Counted from the stretch's first letter, positions 35,973 through 46,185 are shown. The stretch is 64,000 nucleotides of DNA from an uncultured Rhodospirillales bacterium (GCA_903927615.1 CAIYNU010000011.1:1-64000); one strand, 5' to 3'. The notes: generated from the letters alone by a model not told the origin. Program-made: numbers and translations.

Positions 35973-36310
35973 TTACCACACTAATGATCCTGGTTCTGGG
36001 GTTTGCCGCCGGTCTGCGGCCCACCGGGGCGACAGCCCAGACTCCGGCCCAACCCCAAAGCCAACAACCCCTGTCGTCGGTTGAAATCGAGACTTTACTG
36101 AGGGATAAGAACCAGTTAGCCCTTTACCACTACGGCAGCCGCTACGCCTTCGATACCCTGCTGGGCGGCATTAGCGGCGGTGTGGTCGGTGCGGTGTTCC
36201 GGGGCGGTCCAGTGGCTACAATAACAGGCTCGACACTGGGCTCGTTGCTTGGCATTCTGTGGTTCCTCGACGGCTATGCCGGTGAGATGATCGACAAGCA
36301 TGGTTGGTAA
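35957..36310 (+). CDS. Small exported or membrane protein with glycine-rich helices, unknown
   Basis: A 117-residue protein with an N-terminal signal-like segment (LITTLMILVLGFAAG, then ATAQTPAQ). A second hydrophobic part, LLGGISGGVVGAVF followed by STLGSLLGILWFL, resembles a glycine-zipper hairpin. It overlaps both neighbours, and its TAA stop touches the ATG of the channel gene. It may be an accessory subunit of that channel; this is inferred only from gene order. Confidence 0.6.
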   Translation: MSKSLITTLMILVLGFAAGLRPTGATAQTPAQPQSQQPLSSVEIETLLRDKNQLALYHYGSRYAFDTLLGGISGGVVGAVFRGGPVATITGSTLGSLLGILWFLDGYAGEMIDKHGW

Positions 36311-37425
36311 TGATGATGGGTGGTTCACGTGCATGGCGCCAACGGGTGTGGCGGCGCCAAGGAGTGTTGACTCTGGGGTTTCTGGTGTTGTTGGGCTGGC
36401 TGGTGGCCCATCCGGCCCTGGCCGAGCCGCCGGGCGCCACCGCGCCGCCCGCCGTTACGGAACCCGTTACGGCACCGGTTGTGACGATACCGGCCGCTGC
36501 GGTCCCGGCTGCCGCGAAGACCGGGACGGTCAAGGTTGGGCTGTTCATTACCCAACTCTACGACTTGGACATGCCCCGGCGGTCGTTTAATGCCACCTTC
36601 TGGGCCTGGTTTCTGCATAACGATGAAGCCTACAAGCCCGTCGACACGGTCGAAATTGTCAACGCCAAGACGTCGACGCTCCGCTTTCCGTCGGTCACGC
36701 CCGAATACAATATTCCCTGGCAAACGGGAAACAGTCGGGTATTTTGGACGCAGGGCAAGTATGCTGCGACCTTGTCCCAGGATTTTGACGTCACTAAGTT
36801 CCCATTCGATCGTCAAACATTGCTTATTATGATCGAAGACGCGCAAAATGATGTGGATCAGACGATCTTCCTGGCCGATTCAGATAATAGCAAAATTGAT
36901 AAGGCGGTCAAAATTCCGGGATGGCAAATTGAGTCCTTTAATATTCAATCCGGTCATGCGGTTTATGATACCACCTATGGCGACCCCAGTCTTCAGGGCT
37001 CCAGCACCTATTCGCGGGTGACCGCCAGCATCGTTGTCAAGCGCGATGGCCTGCGCCTGCTGGGCAGCATGTTCATCGGCTTCTTCGTGGCCTTCGCCCT
37101 GACCTTCCTGACCTATTTCCTTGATACCGAGTTTATGGCGGGCTCTCGCATCGGCCTGTGCGGCGGCGCCATTTTTGCCTCGGTCGGTAACAAGTTCGTG
37201 GTCGACACATCGTTGCCGCCGGCGTCGACGTTTACGCTGTCGGACGCCATCGAAGCGTCGACCTTTTGCGCCATCGTGATGGCCATCTTGATTGTGGTGC
37301 TGGTAAGGGCCACCCAGAGTCAGCGTCCCCGGCTTGCCAAGGGGATCAATGCCGGCGGTGCGGTTCTGAGCGCCGGCAGCTACCTGACCTACAACAGCCT
37401 GATGATTTTCCAGGCCATGAAGTGA
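36310..37425 (+). CDS. Pentameric ligand-gated ion channel homologue
   Basis: A 371-residue protein with signal peptide (ending about HPALAEPPG), a Pro/Ala/Thr-rich spacer and a beta-rich extracellular domain starting VKVGLFITQLYDLDMPRRSF. The Cys-loop-equivalent motif is FDVTKFPFDRQTLLI, the FPFD hallmark of GLIC/ELIC-type channels. Four C-terminal helices follow, with M1 at LLGSMFIGFFVAFALTFLTY and M3 at STFCAIVMAILIVVLV. It probably sits in the inner membrane as a pentamer and gates ions in response to an unknown ligand. M2 is unusual, with Cys and Asn (GLCGGAIFASVGNKFVVD), so ion selectivity cannot be predicted. Confidence 0.8.
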   Translation: MMMGGSRAWRQRVWRRQGVLTLGFLVLLGWLVAHPALAEPPGATAPPAVTEPVTAPVVTIPAAAVPAAAKTGTVKVGLFITQLYDLDMPRRSFNATFWAWFLHNDEAYKPVDTVEIVNAKTSTLRFPSVTPEYNIPWQTGNSRVFWTQGKYAATLSQDFDVTKFPFDRQTLLIMIEDAQNDVDQTIFLADSDNSKIDKAVKIPGWQIESFNIQSGHAVYDTTYGDPSLQGSSTYSRVTASIVVKRDGLRLLGSMFIGFFVAFALTFLTYFLDTEFMAGSRIGLCGGAIFASVGNKFVVDTSLPPASTFTLSDAIEASTFCAIVMAILIVVLVRATQSQRPRLAKGINAGGAVLSAGSYLTYNSLMIFQAMK

Positions 37426-37451
37426 TCGGGGCGACCACAAACCCTGGGCGC

Positions 37452-38021
37452 TTAACCCTGGCTCATGAACGCCCGCGCCAGAAAGACCGCGCCGAGTATG
37501 GTAAAGCCGATGACGGCCCCGACATGGATCGTCTTGATCGGGAGGCGGTCGGCAAAGGCTTTGCCCAGAAACACCACCGGAATCACCGCGGCCATCAGGC
37601 CACAAGTGGTTCCGGCGATGACCACCGGCAGGTTGGCGTAGGCCGCGGCCAGGGCGATGGCGGCGATTTGGGTTTTGTCGCCTATTTCGGCCACAAAAAA
37701 AGCGACCAGCGTCGCCGTGAAGGCGTTGGTGCGGCGCAACTCGGCCCCGTCCTCCAGGGTATCGGGGCACAGGGTCCAAAGCCCCATGCCGATCATGCCG
37801 ACACCCACCGCGGCGTCGACAATCGTCGGCGTCAGAAACGAGCCGAAACTGGCACCGATCAGCCCGGCGGCGCTGTGGCTGGCGAGGGTGGCCAAAAAGA
37901 CGCCGGCCAGGATCGGCCAGGGTTGGCCGTAGCGCGCGACCAGCACCAGGGATAGAAGCTGCGTGCGGTCGCCCATTTCGGCGGCGGCAACGGTGGTGAT
38001 GGAGACGAGAAAAGTTTCCAC
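37452..38021 (-). CDS. GDT1/TMEM165 (UPF0016) family cation exporter, probably Mn2+
   Basis: A 189-residue membrane protein of six predicted helices. It carries the two signature motifs of the family: AAEMGDRTQLLS near residue 15 and AEIGDKTQIAAIA near residue 105. Family members export Mn2+ or Ca2+. A yybP-ykoY riboswitch directly upstream strongly supports manganese. The likely start is the GTG at 38021 (reading VETFLVS), since no ATG precedes the first helix in frame close by; the ribosome binding site is poor. Confidence 0.88.
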   Translation of the reverse strand: METFLVSITTVAAAEMGDRTQLLSLVLVARYGQPWPILAGVFLATLASHSAAGLIGASFGSFLTPTIVDAAVGVGMIGMGLWTLCPDTLEDGAELRRTNAFTATLVAFFVAEIGDKTQIAAIALAAAYANLPVVIAGTTCGLMAAVIPVVFLGKAFADRLPIKTIHVGAVIGFTILGAVFLARAFMSQG

Positions 38022-38094
38022 GCGGGGCTTTCTGACCGGGCGGACACAAGACAACGGTGAACCCCGCCCCGCCCGGTTGCGGAGAGGTCCAACC

Positions 38095-38202
38095 GTTGGT
38101 CTTGCCATGCCGTAAAGGCCCCGTGCGCCATGGCGACTTCGCCAAGCCTGTTGACGCACGGCCCGATCACCATCGTCGGGCGGCTACTCCCCAAGGGACG
38201 AG
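38095..38202 (-). promoter_or_regulatory. yybP-ykoY manganese riboswitch
   Basis: The minus strand upstream of the GDT1-family gene has the conserved pieces of this aptamer in order: CCCTTGGGGAGTAGCC, CGTCAACAGGCTTGGC, and GGCATGGCAAGACC, joined by pairing arms. A CCAACGGTTGG palindrome and a GC-rich stretch follow as a possible expression platform before the GTG start. High Mn2+ should raise expression. The ends are approximate. Confidence 0.85.
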
Positions 38203-38484
38203 AAAAAGATATCGGAAGGCGGGGCGTCGGGCAATAGCTCTTACCATCCTCTAACCATCCTGTTACGGTCTTGTGGTCGCGGTTGGGACCGGTCGGGGAC
38301 GTCCGTGTCGTGGGCGGGCGGCCGTTTTGACCTGCGGTCGGGGCTTGCGTTACAGCTACGCCGGGTTCACATTTCTGGTGCCGGGCGCTGAGTCGGTCGG
38401 GTCCGGCGCCGGTGCAGCGTTTCGGCAGTGCCGACCGGGGCGCGGGCCGGGATGGATCGACTGTTGCTCGCCATGAGGACAGCC
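38203..38484. other. Divergent gap between the riboswitch and a small membrane gene
   Basis: No gene is supported in this stretch of about 280 bases. It should hold the promoters for the riboswitch transcript (minus strand) and the small membrane protein (plus strand). Confidence 0.4.
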
Positions 38485-38838
38485 ATGGAAAAGTTACCTT
38501 CGCCCCAAGGCTCGATCCGCAACGGACCGCAGCCGGACTTTGCGACGCTGAATCGTTATAGCCTCACCCGTTTTTCCATGGCGGTGGCGGTGTCGCTGCT
38601 GATGGCATCCGTGGCCCCGCCGGGGCTGATTCTGGCCACGTTCAACGGGCTGCTGTTTTTGTGCGCGCTGGCCGCGGCCGGGGCGGCGATTGTGCTGAAG
38701 GATCGCCTGTTTGCCGGCCATTTTACCCGTTGGGACGAAGCCGCGGCGCTGGCGACCACCAGCCAGGTGGTGGGCTGGTTTATTGACCCCGCGGCGGTGC
38801 AGGCGGCCCTGGAGGCTGCCGGTGCGGTGGGGCCATGA
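38485..38838 (+). CDS. Small membrane protein, unknown
   Basis: A 117-residue protein with two hydrophobic helices (SMAVAVSLLMASVAPP and LFLCALAAAGAAIVL) between an N-terminal cytosolic tail and a helical C-terminus (DEAAALATTSQVVGWFIDPA). No domain was recognised. GAGGA precedes the ATG at 38485. It stands alone upstream of pgk, 144 bases away. Confidence 0.55.
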   Translation: MEKLPSPQGSIRNGPQPDFATLNRYSLTRFSMAVAVSLLMASVAPPGLILATFNGLLFLCALAAAGAAIVLKDRLFAGHFTRWDEAAALATTSQVVGWFIDPAAVQAALEAAGAVGP

Positions 38839-38982
38839 GCTGCGCCCGGAGTCCGGGCGCGGGGGCTCGCGGGGATTGAATCCCAGGCGGGCTTGTGATT
38901 GGCTGACGGAAAATCAACCCCCAAGGCGGCGACGCCGGGCGCGTTCGGGCGACGGGGCAAATCTCGAAATCGGAAACGCGGA

Positions 38983-40182
38983 ATGACTCGATTCAGAAGC
39001 ATGGATGATCTTGACGTGACCGGCCGGATCGTGCTGGTCCGGGGTGACCTGAATGTGCCCGTTCGGGATGGGCTGGTGACCGATTCGACTCGCATCGACC
39101 GGTTGGCGCCGACTCTGACCGAATTGGCGGCCAAGGGCGCCATCGTGGTGGTCATGTCTCACTTCGGCCGGCCCACCGGCGGACCGGACACCGCCAATTC
39201 CCTGCGGCAAGTGATTCCGGCCCTGGAGCGGGCCTTGGGTCGGCCGGTGACCTTCGCCACCGACTGCATCGGCCCCCGGGCTAAAGTCGCCATTGGCCGC
39301 GCCAGGTCGGGCGATGTGGTCTTGTTGGAGAATTTGCGGTTTCATGCCGGAGAGGAAAAGAACGACAGGAAATTCGCCGCGGCGCTGGCCGAATTGGGCG
39401 ATATCTACGTCAATGACGCCTTTTCCTGTGCCCATCGCGCCCATGCGTCGACCGAGGCGGTGGCGCGGATGTTGCCCGCGGCGGCCGGCCGGTTGATGCA
39501 GGCGGAACTGGAGGCTTTGGCGCGGGCGCTGGACAAGCCCGAGCGACCGGTGGCGGCGGTGGTCGGCGGCGCCAAAATTTCCACCAAACTTGATCTGTTG
39601 GGCAATCTGGTTCGTCGCGTGGATCGGTTGGTGTTGGGCGGTGGCATGGCCAACACCTTTCTCTTTGCCCAGGACGTCGCAGTGGGCAAGAGCCTGTGCG
39701 AGCGGGAGATGGCGGAACAGGCGCGCGCGATCGCGGCGGTTGCCCGGGACTCGGGATGCACCTTGATCCTGCCTGTTGACGCCGTGGTTGCAACTGAATT
39801 CAAGGCTGGGGCCAAGAGCCGGGTGGTGACGGTGGATGCGATTCCGGAGGATGGCTTGATGCTCGATATCGGGCCAGCTTCGGTGGAGCTTATTGACCAG
39901 GAGTTGCGGGCGTGCAAGACGGTGGTGTGGAACGGGCCGTTGGGGGCCTTTGAAATTGAACCGTTCGATCGCGGCACCAACGCCGTCTCGAGGATCGTCG
40001 CGGGGCTGACCCGAGATCGGGTGGTGTTGAGCGTGGCTGGTGGCGGCGATACGGTGGCGGCCCTGGGGCATGCCGGAGTCGTGGCTGATTTCAGTTACGT
40101 CTCAACCGCTGGCGGTGCTTTCCTGGAGTGGCTGGAGGGCAAGAGCTTGCCGGGCGTTGCGGCCTTGGGATGGCATGGGTGA
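38983..40182 (+). CDS. pgk: Phosphoglycerate kinase
   Basis: A 399-residue two-domain enzyme that interconverts 1,3-bisphosphoglycerate plus ADP and 3-phosphoglycerate plus ATP. Motifs are [20 protein letters not shown], the [11 protein letters not shown] region, [12 protein letters not shown], the nucleotide loop [12 protein letters not shown], and the C-terminal [18 protein letters not shown]. The ATG at 38983 gives the standard alphaproteobacterial N-terminus. The usual partner gap is not adjacent. Confidence 0.96.
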   Translation: MTRFRSMDDLDVTGRIVLVRGDLNVPVRDGLVTDSTRIDRLAPTLTELAAKGAIVVVMSHFGRPTGGPDTANSLRQVIPALERALGRPVTFATDCIGPRAKVAIGRARSGDVVLLENLRFHAGEEKNDRKFAAALAELGDIYVNDAFSCAHRAHASTEAVARMLPAAAGRLMQAELEALARALDKPERPVAAVVGGAKISTKLDLLGNLVRRVDRLVLGGGMANTFLFAQDVAVGKSLCEREMAEQARAIAAVARDSGCTLILPVDAVVATEFKAGAKSRVVTVDAIPEDGLMLDIGPASVELIDQELRACKTVVWNGPLGAFEIEPFDRGTNAVSRIVAGLTRDRVVLSVAGGGDTVAALGHAGVVADFSYVSTAGGAFLEWLEGKSLPGVAALGWHG

Positions 40183-40285
40183 CGGGCAGGGCGCCGGATG
40201 GTTGTTAGAGGACGCCGTTCGGCGCTGATCTCTGCGTAACAGGTCGCCGGCTCTTGACGGGATTGACGGTTTCGCTCATTGTCGC

Positions 40286-41380
40286 GTGCAATGGTTGGGA
40301 CACTATCACTATCACGATAGGTGGTCGCTCTTGGCCGCAACGGTGACCGATACGCCGTCGAGAGGGTTTAACCCGTTCGAATACGAAGACGGCATTTTGG
40401 AGCAAGCGACCCAAGCATTGGGTCAGCCGGATTTCGGCTGCGGCCAAAGCCGCGGTGCCGTGGAGCGTTTGGTCGAGGCCTATCGTCAGCATCTTGAGGC
40501 GCAGCGGACGTGGCTGGGGCGATATGATCAGCGTCCGGTTGAGGTGCGGGAGCTTTTTGACGAGATCGCCCGGCAGTCCGCCGAGATCGAGCGCACCGGC
40601 GAAGAGTTGAAAAGGGCCCAAAGAAGTCTGATTCAGGCTGAACAGATGGCGGTTCTGGGCGGTTTGGTGGCCGGTGTGGCCCACGAGGTCAGCACTCCGA
40701 TGGGGATTGCGTTGACCGCCGCCTCTTATCTGGCCGAGCAGACTCAGGCGTTGCGTCGGGTCGTCTCTGAGGGACGCATCCGCAAATCGGAATTCGACGA
40801 CTATTTGAAGGTGGCGAGCGAGGCCACCGAAGTGATCCAGATCAACGCCCGCCGGGCTGCCGAGTTGATGCATGGTTTCAAGCAGATGGCGGCCGATCAG
40901 ACCTCGTCTGAACGGCGTGTGTTCAATCTCAAACGCCTGCTTGAAGAGGTTTTGATCAGTCTCAGTCCACGTTTGCGCCAGAGCGGCCATCAGGTGAGGA
41001 CCCAGTGTCCAGAGACACTGTTGGTTGATAGTTATCCCGGTGCATTGTCGCAGGTCTTGACCAATCTGATCATTAACTCGATTCAACATGGTTATGACCG
41101 CGATCAAACCGGTATCCTGATGATTCGGATTCAGGAAGCGGGTAATAATCAATTGGAACTTTACTATGCCGATGATGGCAAAGGCATCTCTGCCGATCAT
41201 CGGCCCTATATTTTCAATCCCTTTTTTACCACCCGCCGCAGCGAAGGCGGGACTGGGCTGGGTCTTCACATCGTCAGCACCATCGTCACCAATCTCTTGA
41301 AAGGGGACATCCGGTTGTATCCGCTGGAACAGGGGACGGCCTTTCGGATCCATTTCCTTCGTGCGCTGGGGCCGTCGTGA
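40286..41380 (+). CDS. Sensor histidine kinase without membrane segments
   Basis: A 364-residue cytosolic kinase. Residues 1-100 are of unknown fold. A coiled coil (IERTGEELKRAQRSLIQAEQ) leads into the H-box VAGVAHEVSTPMGIALT. Then come the N-box LTNLIINSIQHG, YADDGKGIS, FNPFFTTRR and GGTGLGLHIVS. The GTG at 40286 lacks a good ribosome binding site, so the exact start is uncertain. It lies 225 bases before the hybrid kinase on the same strand, and the two may act in one phosphorelay. Confidence 0.85.
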   Translation: MQWLGHYHYHDRWSLLAATVTDTPSRGFNPFEYEDGILEQATQALGQPDFGCGQSRGAVERLVEAYRQHLEAQRTWLGRYDQRPVEVRELFDEIARQSAEIERTGEELKRAQRSLIQAEQMAVLGGLVAGVAHEVSTPMGIALTAASYLAEQTQALRRVVSEGRIRKSEFDDYLKVASEATEVIQINARRAAELMHGFKQMAADQTSSERRVFNLKRLLEEVLISLSPRLRQSGHQVRTQCPETLLVDSYPGALSQVLTNLIINSIQHGYDRDQTGILMIRIQEAGNNQLELYYADDGKGISADHRPYIFNPFFTTRRSEGGTGLGLHIVSTIVTNLLKGDIRLYPLEQGTAFRIHFLRALGPS

Positions 41381-41605
41381 TCGCGGCGCGGTCAGGAGCG
41401 CCACGGTCAGCGTCCGGTGGCGGACGCCCGCCGTTGGTGGGGGATCAGGAAGGTGCCGGTTCAGGGGGACAGCGCTTTCGGTCCCTTGCCGGAACCATGA
41501 AGGTCCTGGACCTGCCGGCCTGTCCGGGGGCAGCCCAGTGAGGCCTCTTCAGCGGTTTTTCTGCCGAAGAAGGCCAGCCGCGATCTGGTGGAAGACGGGT
41601 TGGTA

Positions 41606-44600
41606 ATGAGCGAAGAGTTTCTCTTTGTTGACGAGTCTGAAGATACGCTTGAGCCCCTGAGTGTGGCTGAGGTCCCCGTTGCGCCTTGGACAGTGCTCAT
41701 CGTCGATGACGATCCGTCGATCCACGCCGCGACTCGCATGGTGCTGCGCGGAGTCACGTTTCAGGGTCGGCCGCTTGACTGCCTCAGTGCTGTTTCGGCT
41801 GAAACGGCGTGTCAGACATTGCGGGAGCAACCGGACATTGCCCTGGTTTTGCTCGACGTGGTCATGGAATCCGACGATGCCGGTTTGCGTCTGGTCCATT
41901 TCATTCGTCACGAGTTGGGGAATAAGCGGGTTAGGATTATTCTGCGTACTGGGCAACCGGGGCAGGCGCCGGAGCGTGATGTCATTCTTAACTACGACAT
42001 TAACGACTACAAATCCAAGACGGAGTTGACGACCCAAAAGCTGTTTACGTCGGTCGTGGCGGCCTTGCGCAGCTTTCAGGATATTTCCGCGATTGAACAG
42101 CACCGTGATCAGGTGGAGCGGATTCTGCGGGCTTCGGCCGCCCTGTTCGGTAAGCGTGACCTGGCTGAGTTCTCCCGCGGTGTGGTGGCCGAACTGGCCG
42201 ATTTGCTGAAAGGGGGCGAAGGGTCGCTGCTGTGTTGCTGGGGTGCCGGCGCCGCGTCGCGACTAGGTGACGAGGTGATGGTGCTGGCCGGCAGCGGTCT
42301 GTTTAGCGGTCTGGCCGGGCGGCCCGTTCGTAACTTTTTGCCCGCCGAGGTTTGCCGGCTGCTGGATCAAGCCCTTTCCGAGGGTCAGTGCCGGATCGTG
42401 GGCGAGCACACCGTGCTGGTTTTTCCCTCGGGCATCCACCAACCGACGGCCTTATACCTTCGGGTTCCCGAGTCCATGGCGATCGACCAGCGGCGGCTTT
42501 TGGACCTGCTTTCGGTCCAGATTGGCGTCGGCTTCGACAATGTTCACCTCTACAACGAATTGGCCGGGTTGAACCGAAGCCTTGAAGCCCAAGTCCTGAC
42601 CCGCACCGAGGAGGCGCGGGCGGCGACCGTTGCGGCAGAGGCGGCGCGGTCCGAGGCCGAGACCGCCAATCGGGCCAAATCACTGTTCCTGGCCACCATG
42701 AGCCACGAGATTCGCACCCCGATGAACGGCGTGCAGGGTATGCTGGAGCTGTTGGAGTATACGCCGCTGGCCCCAGACCAGCGCGAACTGATCCGGGTGG
42801 TCCGCGAGTCGTCTGGCACGTTACTGACCATTATCAACGATATCCTGGACTTTTCCAAGATCGAGGCCGGCAAGCTGGAGTTGGAACGGGTTCCGGTGGC
42901 GTTGGACTCGCTGGTTGAGGGGGTTGCCGAGACGCTGGCGCCCGGGGCCCACAAGAAAGGTCTTTTGATTCACGTCGGGATCGATCCGGCGCTGCCCGTT
43001 CCGGTGTTGGCGGATCCGGTGCGTTTGCGCCAGGTGTTGTTCAATATCGGCGGCAACGCCGTGAAGTTTACCGAACGTGGCTCGGTGACCTTGCAGGTGG
43101 ACGTGGAGGCGATCGCGGGGGGCTGGGCGACCATTTGTCTGACCGTTACGGATACCGGGATCGGTCTCTCCGAAAAGGCCCGGCAGCGGCTGTTTGAACC
43201 TTTTACCCAGGCCGAAGCGTCCACCGCGCGCCGGTACGGCGGAACCGGGCTGGGGCTTTCGATCTGCCGGCGCATTGCGGAATTGATGGGCGGCGGGATC
43301 GGAGTCGACAGTCAGCTCGGACGGGGCTCGACCTTCTGGTTTCGGTGCAATCTGGAATTGGTGGGGGGCGCGATGGCGCTGGCGGAGAAAGGCCCCAGGC
43401 TGGATGGTGAGCGGGTCTTGCTGGTGGGCGGCGACGGCAAACGCCGGGCGATGCTGAGCCGGACGCTCACGGCCGCCGGTGCTCAGGTCATGACGGCGGC
43501 GACGATGGCCGAGGGCGAGGCACTGGCGGCTTATGGCGGCCCGGCCCTGGTGCCTGGCGTGGTGGTGGCCGACTCGGACGAGGGCGTCGAAGATGTGCGT
43601 GACGAGGTTCGGCGCGGCCGGGTGCTGGCCACCTTGCCATTGGTGCTGATAACCCGGCGGCCCCAGTGGGTCGAGCCCGCCGCCGAAGGCCCCAAGCTGC
43701 TGACCGTCGGCCAACCGGTTCGGCGCACCCATTTGCTGCAAGCTGTGCTGGTGGCGACCGGGCGGGCGACCCAGGTCACCGGGTTCGGGCAACCGGACTT
43801 GGCGGATGCGGACGCCCCTGCGGTCGTGGCGCGGTCGGACGCAGTGCCCAGCGTCGATGAGGTGGAACAGGACCGCCGGTTAATTCTGGTGGCCGAGGAC
43901 CATCCGATCAACCGGCAGGTGTTGCGGCATCAATTGGAATTGCTGGGTTACGCCGCCGAAATGGTCGAGAATGGCCGGCAGGCCTTGGAGGCCTGGCGCA
44001 GCGGGCGCTTTGACCTGTTGCTGACCGATTGCCAGATGCCGGAGATGGATGGCTACACGGTGGCCCGGGAAATTCGCCGTGCCGAGTCGGGCACCGGCGG
44101 TCATCTGCCGATCGTCGCCATTACAGCGGGCGTTATGGCCGAAGACCTTCAGCAGTGCCTCGCCGCCGGCATGGATGTGTGCCTGGCCAAGCCCATCGGG
44201 CTGGCGGAACTGCGGGAAGAACTCGAGCGTTTTCTGTCGCCCCGGCGTTCGGGTGTCGCGTCTTGGCCCCGGGCCCAGGCACCGGCCGCTGTAGCCGACG
44301 AACCGCCCCTGGATCGGGCGGCGCTGTTCGGCTTGTTCGGAGAGGACGACCGGTTGATCGGGCAGTTGCTGGCCGAGTACGTGTCGTGCAATCGGCGAAT
44401 CGAACAGGATCTGGTCACCGCCCTTGGCCGTCGTGATTGGGAAGAGGTTCGGCAGGCTGCCCACAAATTGGCGGGCTCATCGCGCACTCTTGGTGCTCGC
44501 CGGCTGGCCGATTTGAGCAGCACCGTCGAGCATGCTGTGCTGGTGCATGATTTCGCCGAAGCCGAACGTTCGGTCGTGGATGCGCTGGTGGAGGTGCGGC

Positions 44601-44632
44601 GGGTTGCCGACTATGTGTCTGCAATCGGGTGA
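41606..44632 (+). CDS. Hybrid histidine kinase: REC-DUF3369-HisKA-HATPase-REC-REC-HPt
   Basis: A 1008-residue soluble multi-domain protein. An N-terminal receiver ([13 protein letters not shown]) continues into a DUF3369-type sensory region and a coiled coil. The kinase core follows ([36 protein letters not shown]). The next segment is receiver-like, but its acidic pocket reads [10 protein letters not shown], so it is probably inactive. A full receiver ([21 protein letters not shown]) and a C-terminal HPt domain ([15 protein letters not shown]) complete the phosphorelay. No output regulator is adjacent. Confidence 0.92.
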   Translation: MSEEFLFVDESEDTLEPLSVAEVPVAPWTVLIVDDDPSIHAATRMVLRGVTFQGRPLDCLSAVSAETACQTLREQPDIALVLLDVVMESDDAGLRLVHFIRHELGNKRVRIILRTGQPGQAPERDVILNYDINDYKSKTELTTQKLFTSVVAALRSFQDISAIEQHRDQVERILRASAALFGKRDLAEFSRGVVAELADLLKGGEGSLLCCWGAGAASRLGDEVMVLAGSGLFSGLAGRPVRNFLPAEVCRLLDQALSEGQCRIVGEHTVLVFPSGIHQPTALYLRVPESMAIDQRRLLDLLSVQIGVGFDNVHLYNELAGLNRSLEAQVLTRTEEARAATVAAEAARSEAETANRAKSLFLATMSHEIRTPMNGVQGMLELLEYTPLAPDQRELIRVVRESSGTLLTIINDILDFSKIEAGKLELERVPVALDSLVEGVAETLAPGAHKKGLLIHVGIDPALPVPVLADPVRLRQVLFNIGGNAVKFTERGSVTLQVDVEAIAGGWATICLTVTDTGIGLSEKARQRLFEPFTQAEASTARRYGGTGLGLSICRRIAELMGGGIGVDSQLGRGSTFWFRCNLELVGGAMALAEKGPRLDGERVLLVGGDGKRRAMLSRTLTAAGAQVMTAATMAEGEALAAYGGPALVPGVVVADSDEGVEDVRDEVRRGRVLATLPLVLITRRPQWVEPAAEGPKLLTVGQPVRRTHLLQAVLVATGRATQVTGFGQPDLADADAPAVVARSDAVPSVDEVEQDRRLILVAEDHPINRQVLRHQLELLGYAAEMVENGRQALEAWRSGRFDLLLTDCQMPEMDGYTVAREIRRAESGTGGHLPIVAITAGVMAEDLQQCLAAGMDVCLAKPIGLAELREELERFLSPRRSGVASWPRAQAPAAVADEPPLDRAALFGLFGEDDRLIGQLLAEYVSCNRRIEQDLVTALGRRDWEEVRQAAHKLAGSSRTLGARRLADLSSTVEHAVLVHDFAEAERSVVDALVEVRRVADYVSAIG

Positions 44633-44664
44633 TAGTGTCCCTGAGTTTTCCACTGGACAGTCAG

Positions 44665-45798
44665 ATGATAAAGTTAATGCAAAGAGCAAGCTATCCCACA
44701 CTGGCATTTTTTGTCGGCCTGTCGCTGACCATATTGATCAGCTACCAGATGTTCTGGATTAATTATACATATGGCATTCCCCAGAAGGGTTGGAACGATT
44801 TCTTTCGTTACAGCAATATGGTTGGAAATACCGGAAACTTTGAGGTCACCATATCTCCTTTCATATATCGGCAGCTAACCCCGGCATTGGTAACCATCGT
44901 TCAGAAACTCGGTTTATTTTATAATAAAGATATTATGTTCGATTATTTTAATAATTATCAAGGTATAGTGTACAGTAAAAATATATATTTTTCATACTTA
45001 TTTGTTAATTGGTTGGCGCTGTGTCTGACGGGTGCAACGATTTATCTGCATTTTTTCTTGAAAGAACGATCCTTGCTGTCTATTGGAGGAATTCTGGGCA
45101 TCGCTTTTTTATTACTTTCATGGGGAGCGCAGGTTTTTGCTCTATCGCCCGAAAATGAAGGAGTCTCGTGGCTGATTATAATATTGATTTATGTGCTTGC
45201 TTTTCATGGAATCAAGAAGGCGGAAATATTGATATCAATACTATTGATCATATCTTTATTTCAGCGAGAACTGATATCCATTATGTTCTTTGTGATCTTT
45301 GCGACGCAGCTTTTATATAATACGGCATCGCCATCATTTGCGATCTTGAATGCTCGGCGATCTTTGATCTGTTCGTTAATGTGCGCCGTGACTATGACAG
45401 TATACTTTCTGTTTTTCTACATTATAGATCCTCATCCCGGCTACGCCAATCAGAGACACTTATCGGCAATCATCAAGGGGATATTGTCCATTCCCAGTTT
45501 ATTGACGAGCGTAGAGTATGTGCGTAATGCGTTCCTGACCTTGAATGCTGTTTTTATTTGGTCTATTATTTCCGTCATCGCTATAGTTAAATTTAAGCTG
45601 AAAACCGATATCGGAGTCGTAATTTCCATTCTCATTACGCTGACGGCATTGTTCATCATCGGCAATGCTGCGCAAATTGGCAACAACATTGGGCGCATAC
45701 TTTCGTTGGTGACGCCAATCTTGGCACTTCAGACGTCCGTTCAGATATTACGGGTCGCCCCCAGCCTTTCCGTTTGCGAGCGCGCTCGCCTCCCGTGA
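44665..45798 (+). CDS. AT-rich polytopic membrane protein, unknown
   Basis: A 377-residue protein with about nine or ten hydrophobic helices and a first loop with YGIPQKGWNDFFRYSNMVGN. Base composition is strikingly AT-rich and codon use (many ATA, AAT and TTA) differs from every neighbour, which points to recent transfer. The pattern recalls membrane enzymes of polysaccharide biosynthesis, but no family was recognised. A GTG at 44629 that overlaps the kinase stop is an alternative start. It is followed by repeats rather than by a gene of the same type. Confidence 0.7.
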   Translation: MIKLMQRASYPTLAFFVGLSLTILISYQMFWINYTYGIPQKGWNDFFRYSNMVGNTGNFEVTISPFIYRQLTPALVTIVQKLGLFYNKDIMFDYFNNYQGIVYSKNIYFSYLFVNWLALCLTGATIYLHFFLKERSLLSIGGILGIAFLLLSWGAQVFALSPENEGVSWLIIILIYVLAFHGIKKAEILISILLIISLFQRELISIMFFVIFATQLLYNTASPSFAILNARRSLICSLMCAVTMTVYFLFFYIIDPHPGYANQRHLSAIIKGILSIPSLLTSVEYVRNAFLTLNAVFIWSIISVIAIVKFKLKTDIGVVISILITLTALFIIGNAAQIGNNIGRILSLVTPILALQTSVQILRVAPSLSVCERARLP

Positions 45799-45799
45799 C

Positions 45800-45834
45800 A
45801 AAAAAAGAGGCCGCCCGAACCCGGTCGGACGGCC
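45800..45834 (-). terminator. Rho-independent terminator for the rpe transcript
   Basis: On the minus strand GGCCGTCCGA pairs with TCGGGCGGCC, with one G:U-type mismatch, and is followed by TCTTTTTTT. It lies about 350 bases downstream of rpe. Confidence 0.75.
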
Positions 45835-46006
45835 CTGATAAGGCGTCAGGAGGAAGCATTCGGAAATGCCTGAGAACTAGTCTATGCCGCAGTGCAGCAT
45901 CAGGGAAGGGAAAACTTGTCGCAGCCAGAGGTTTTTGCGGGGGACGCCGGGAGCCCGGCGTTGCGGGTATCGATCAGGTTGGACGCTGCGGGACGCCCGC
46001 ATGGGC

Positions 46007-46128
46007 GCTAGTGTTGTGACCGAGACGCTTCATACCCAATGATCGTGTCCCGGTCACAACACAACACCAATAACAAGCTCGTGTTCCGGCCCGACGGGGA
46101 GGATCATCCGTCGGGGTCGGAACACTAG
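46007..46128 (-). repeat. Composite palindromic repeat, copy 2 (complete)
   Basis: A 122-bp element bounded by CTAGTGTT and its inverse AACACTAG. Hairpin A has arms 46011-46026 and 46047-46062, with one mismatch. The linker AACACCAATAACAAGC joins it to hairpin B at 46081-46125. In reverse complement it aligns with 3258-3366. The terminal inverted repeats suggest a small mobile or once-mobile element. Confidence 0.85.
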
Positions 46129-46141
46129 ACTACTGATTTTG

Positions 46142-46167
46142 CAGGGCTCTGCCCTATACCCGCCAGG
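46142..46167 (+). repeat. CAGGGC/GCCCTG hairpin repeat, copy b
   Basis: CAGGGC-TCT-GCCCTA followed by TACCCGCCAGG, 18 bases beyond the rpe stop. Confidence 0.7.
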
Positions 46168-46185
46168 AACCGTGCCTCCTGCACC

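Larger units (their letters stand above)
45799..46185. other. Intergenic region with terminator and two repeat families
   Basis: It contains a minus-strand terminator at 45800-45834, GC-rich hairpins near 45940-46000 (GACGCCGGGAGCCCGGCGTT), the complete composite palindromic repeat at 46007-46128, and a hairpin repeat at 46142-46167 next to the rpe stop. No gene is supported. Confidence 0.6.
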
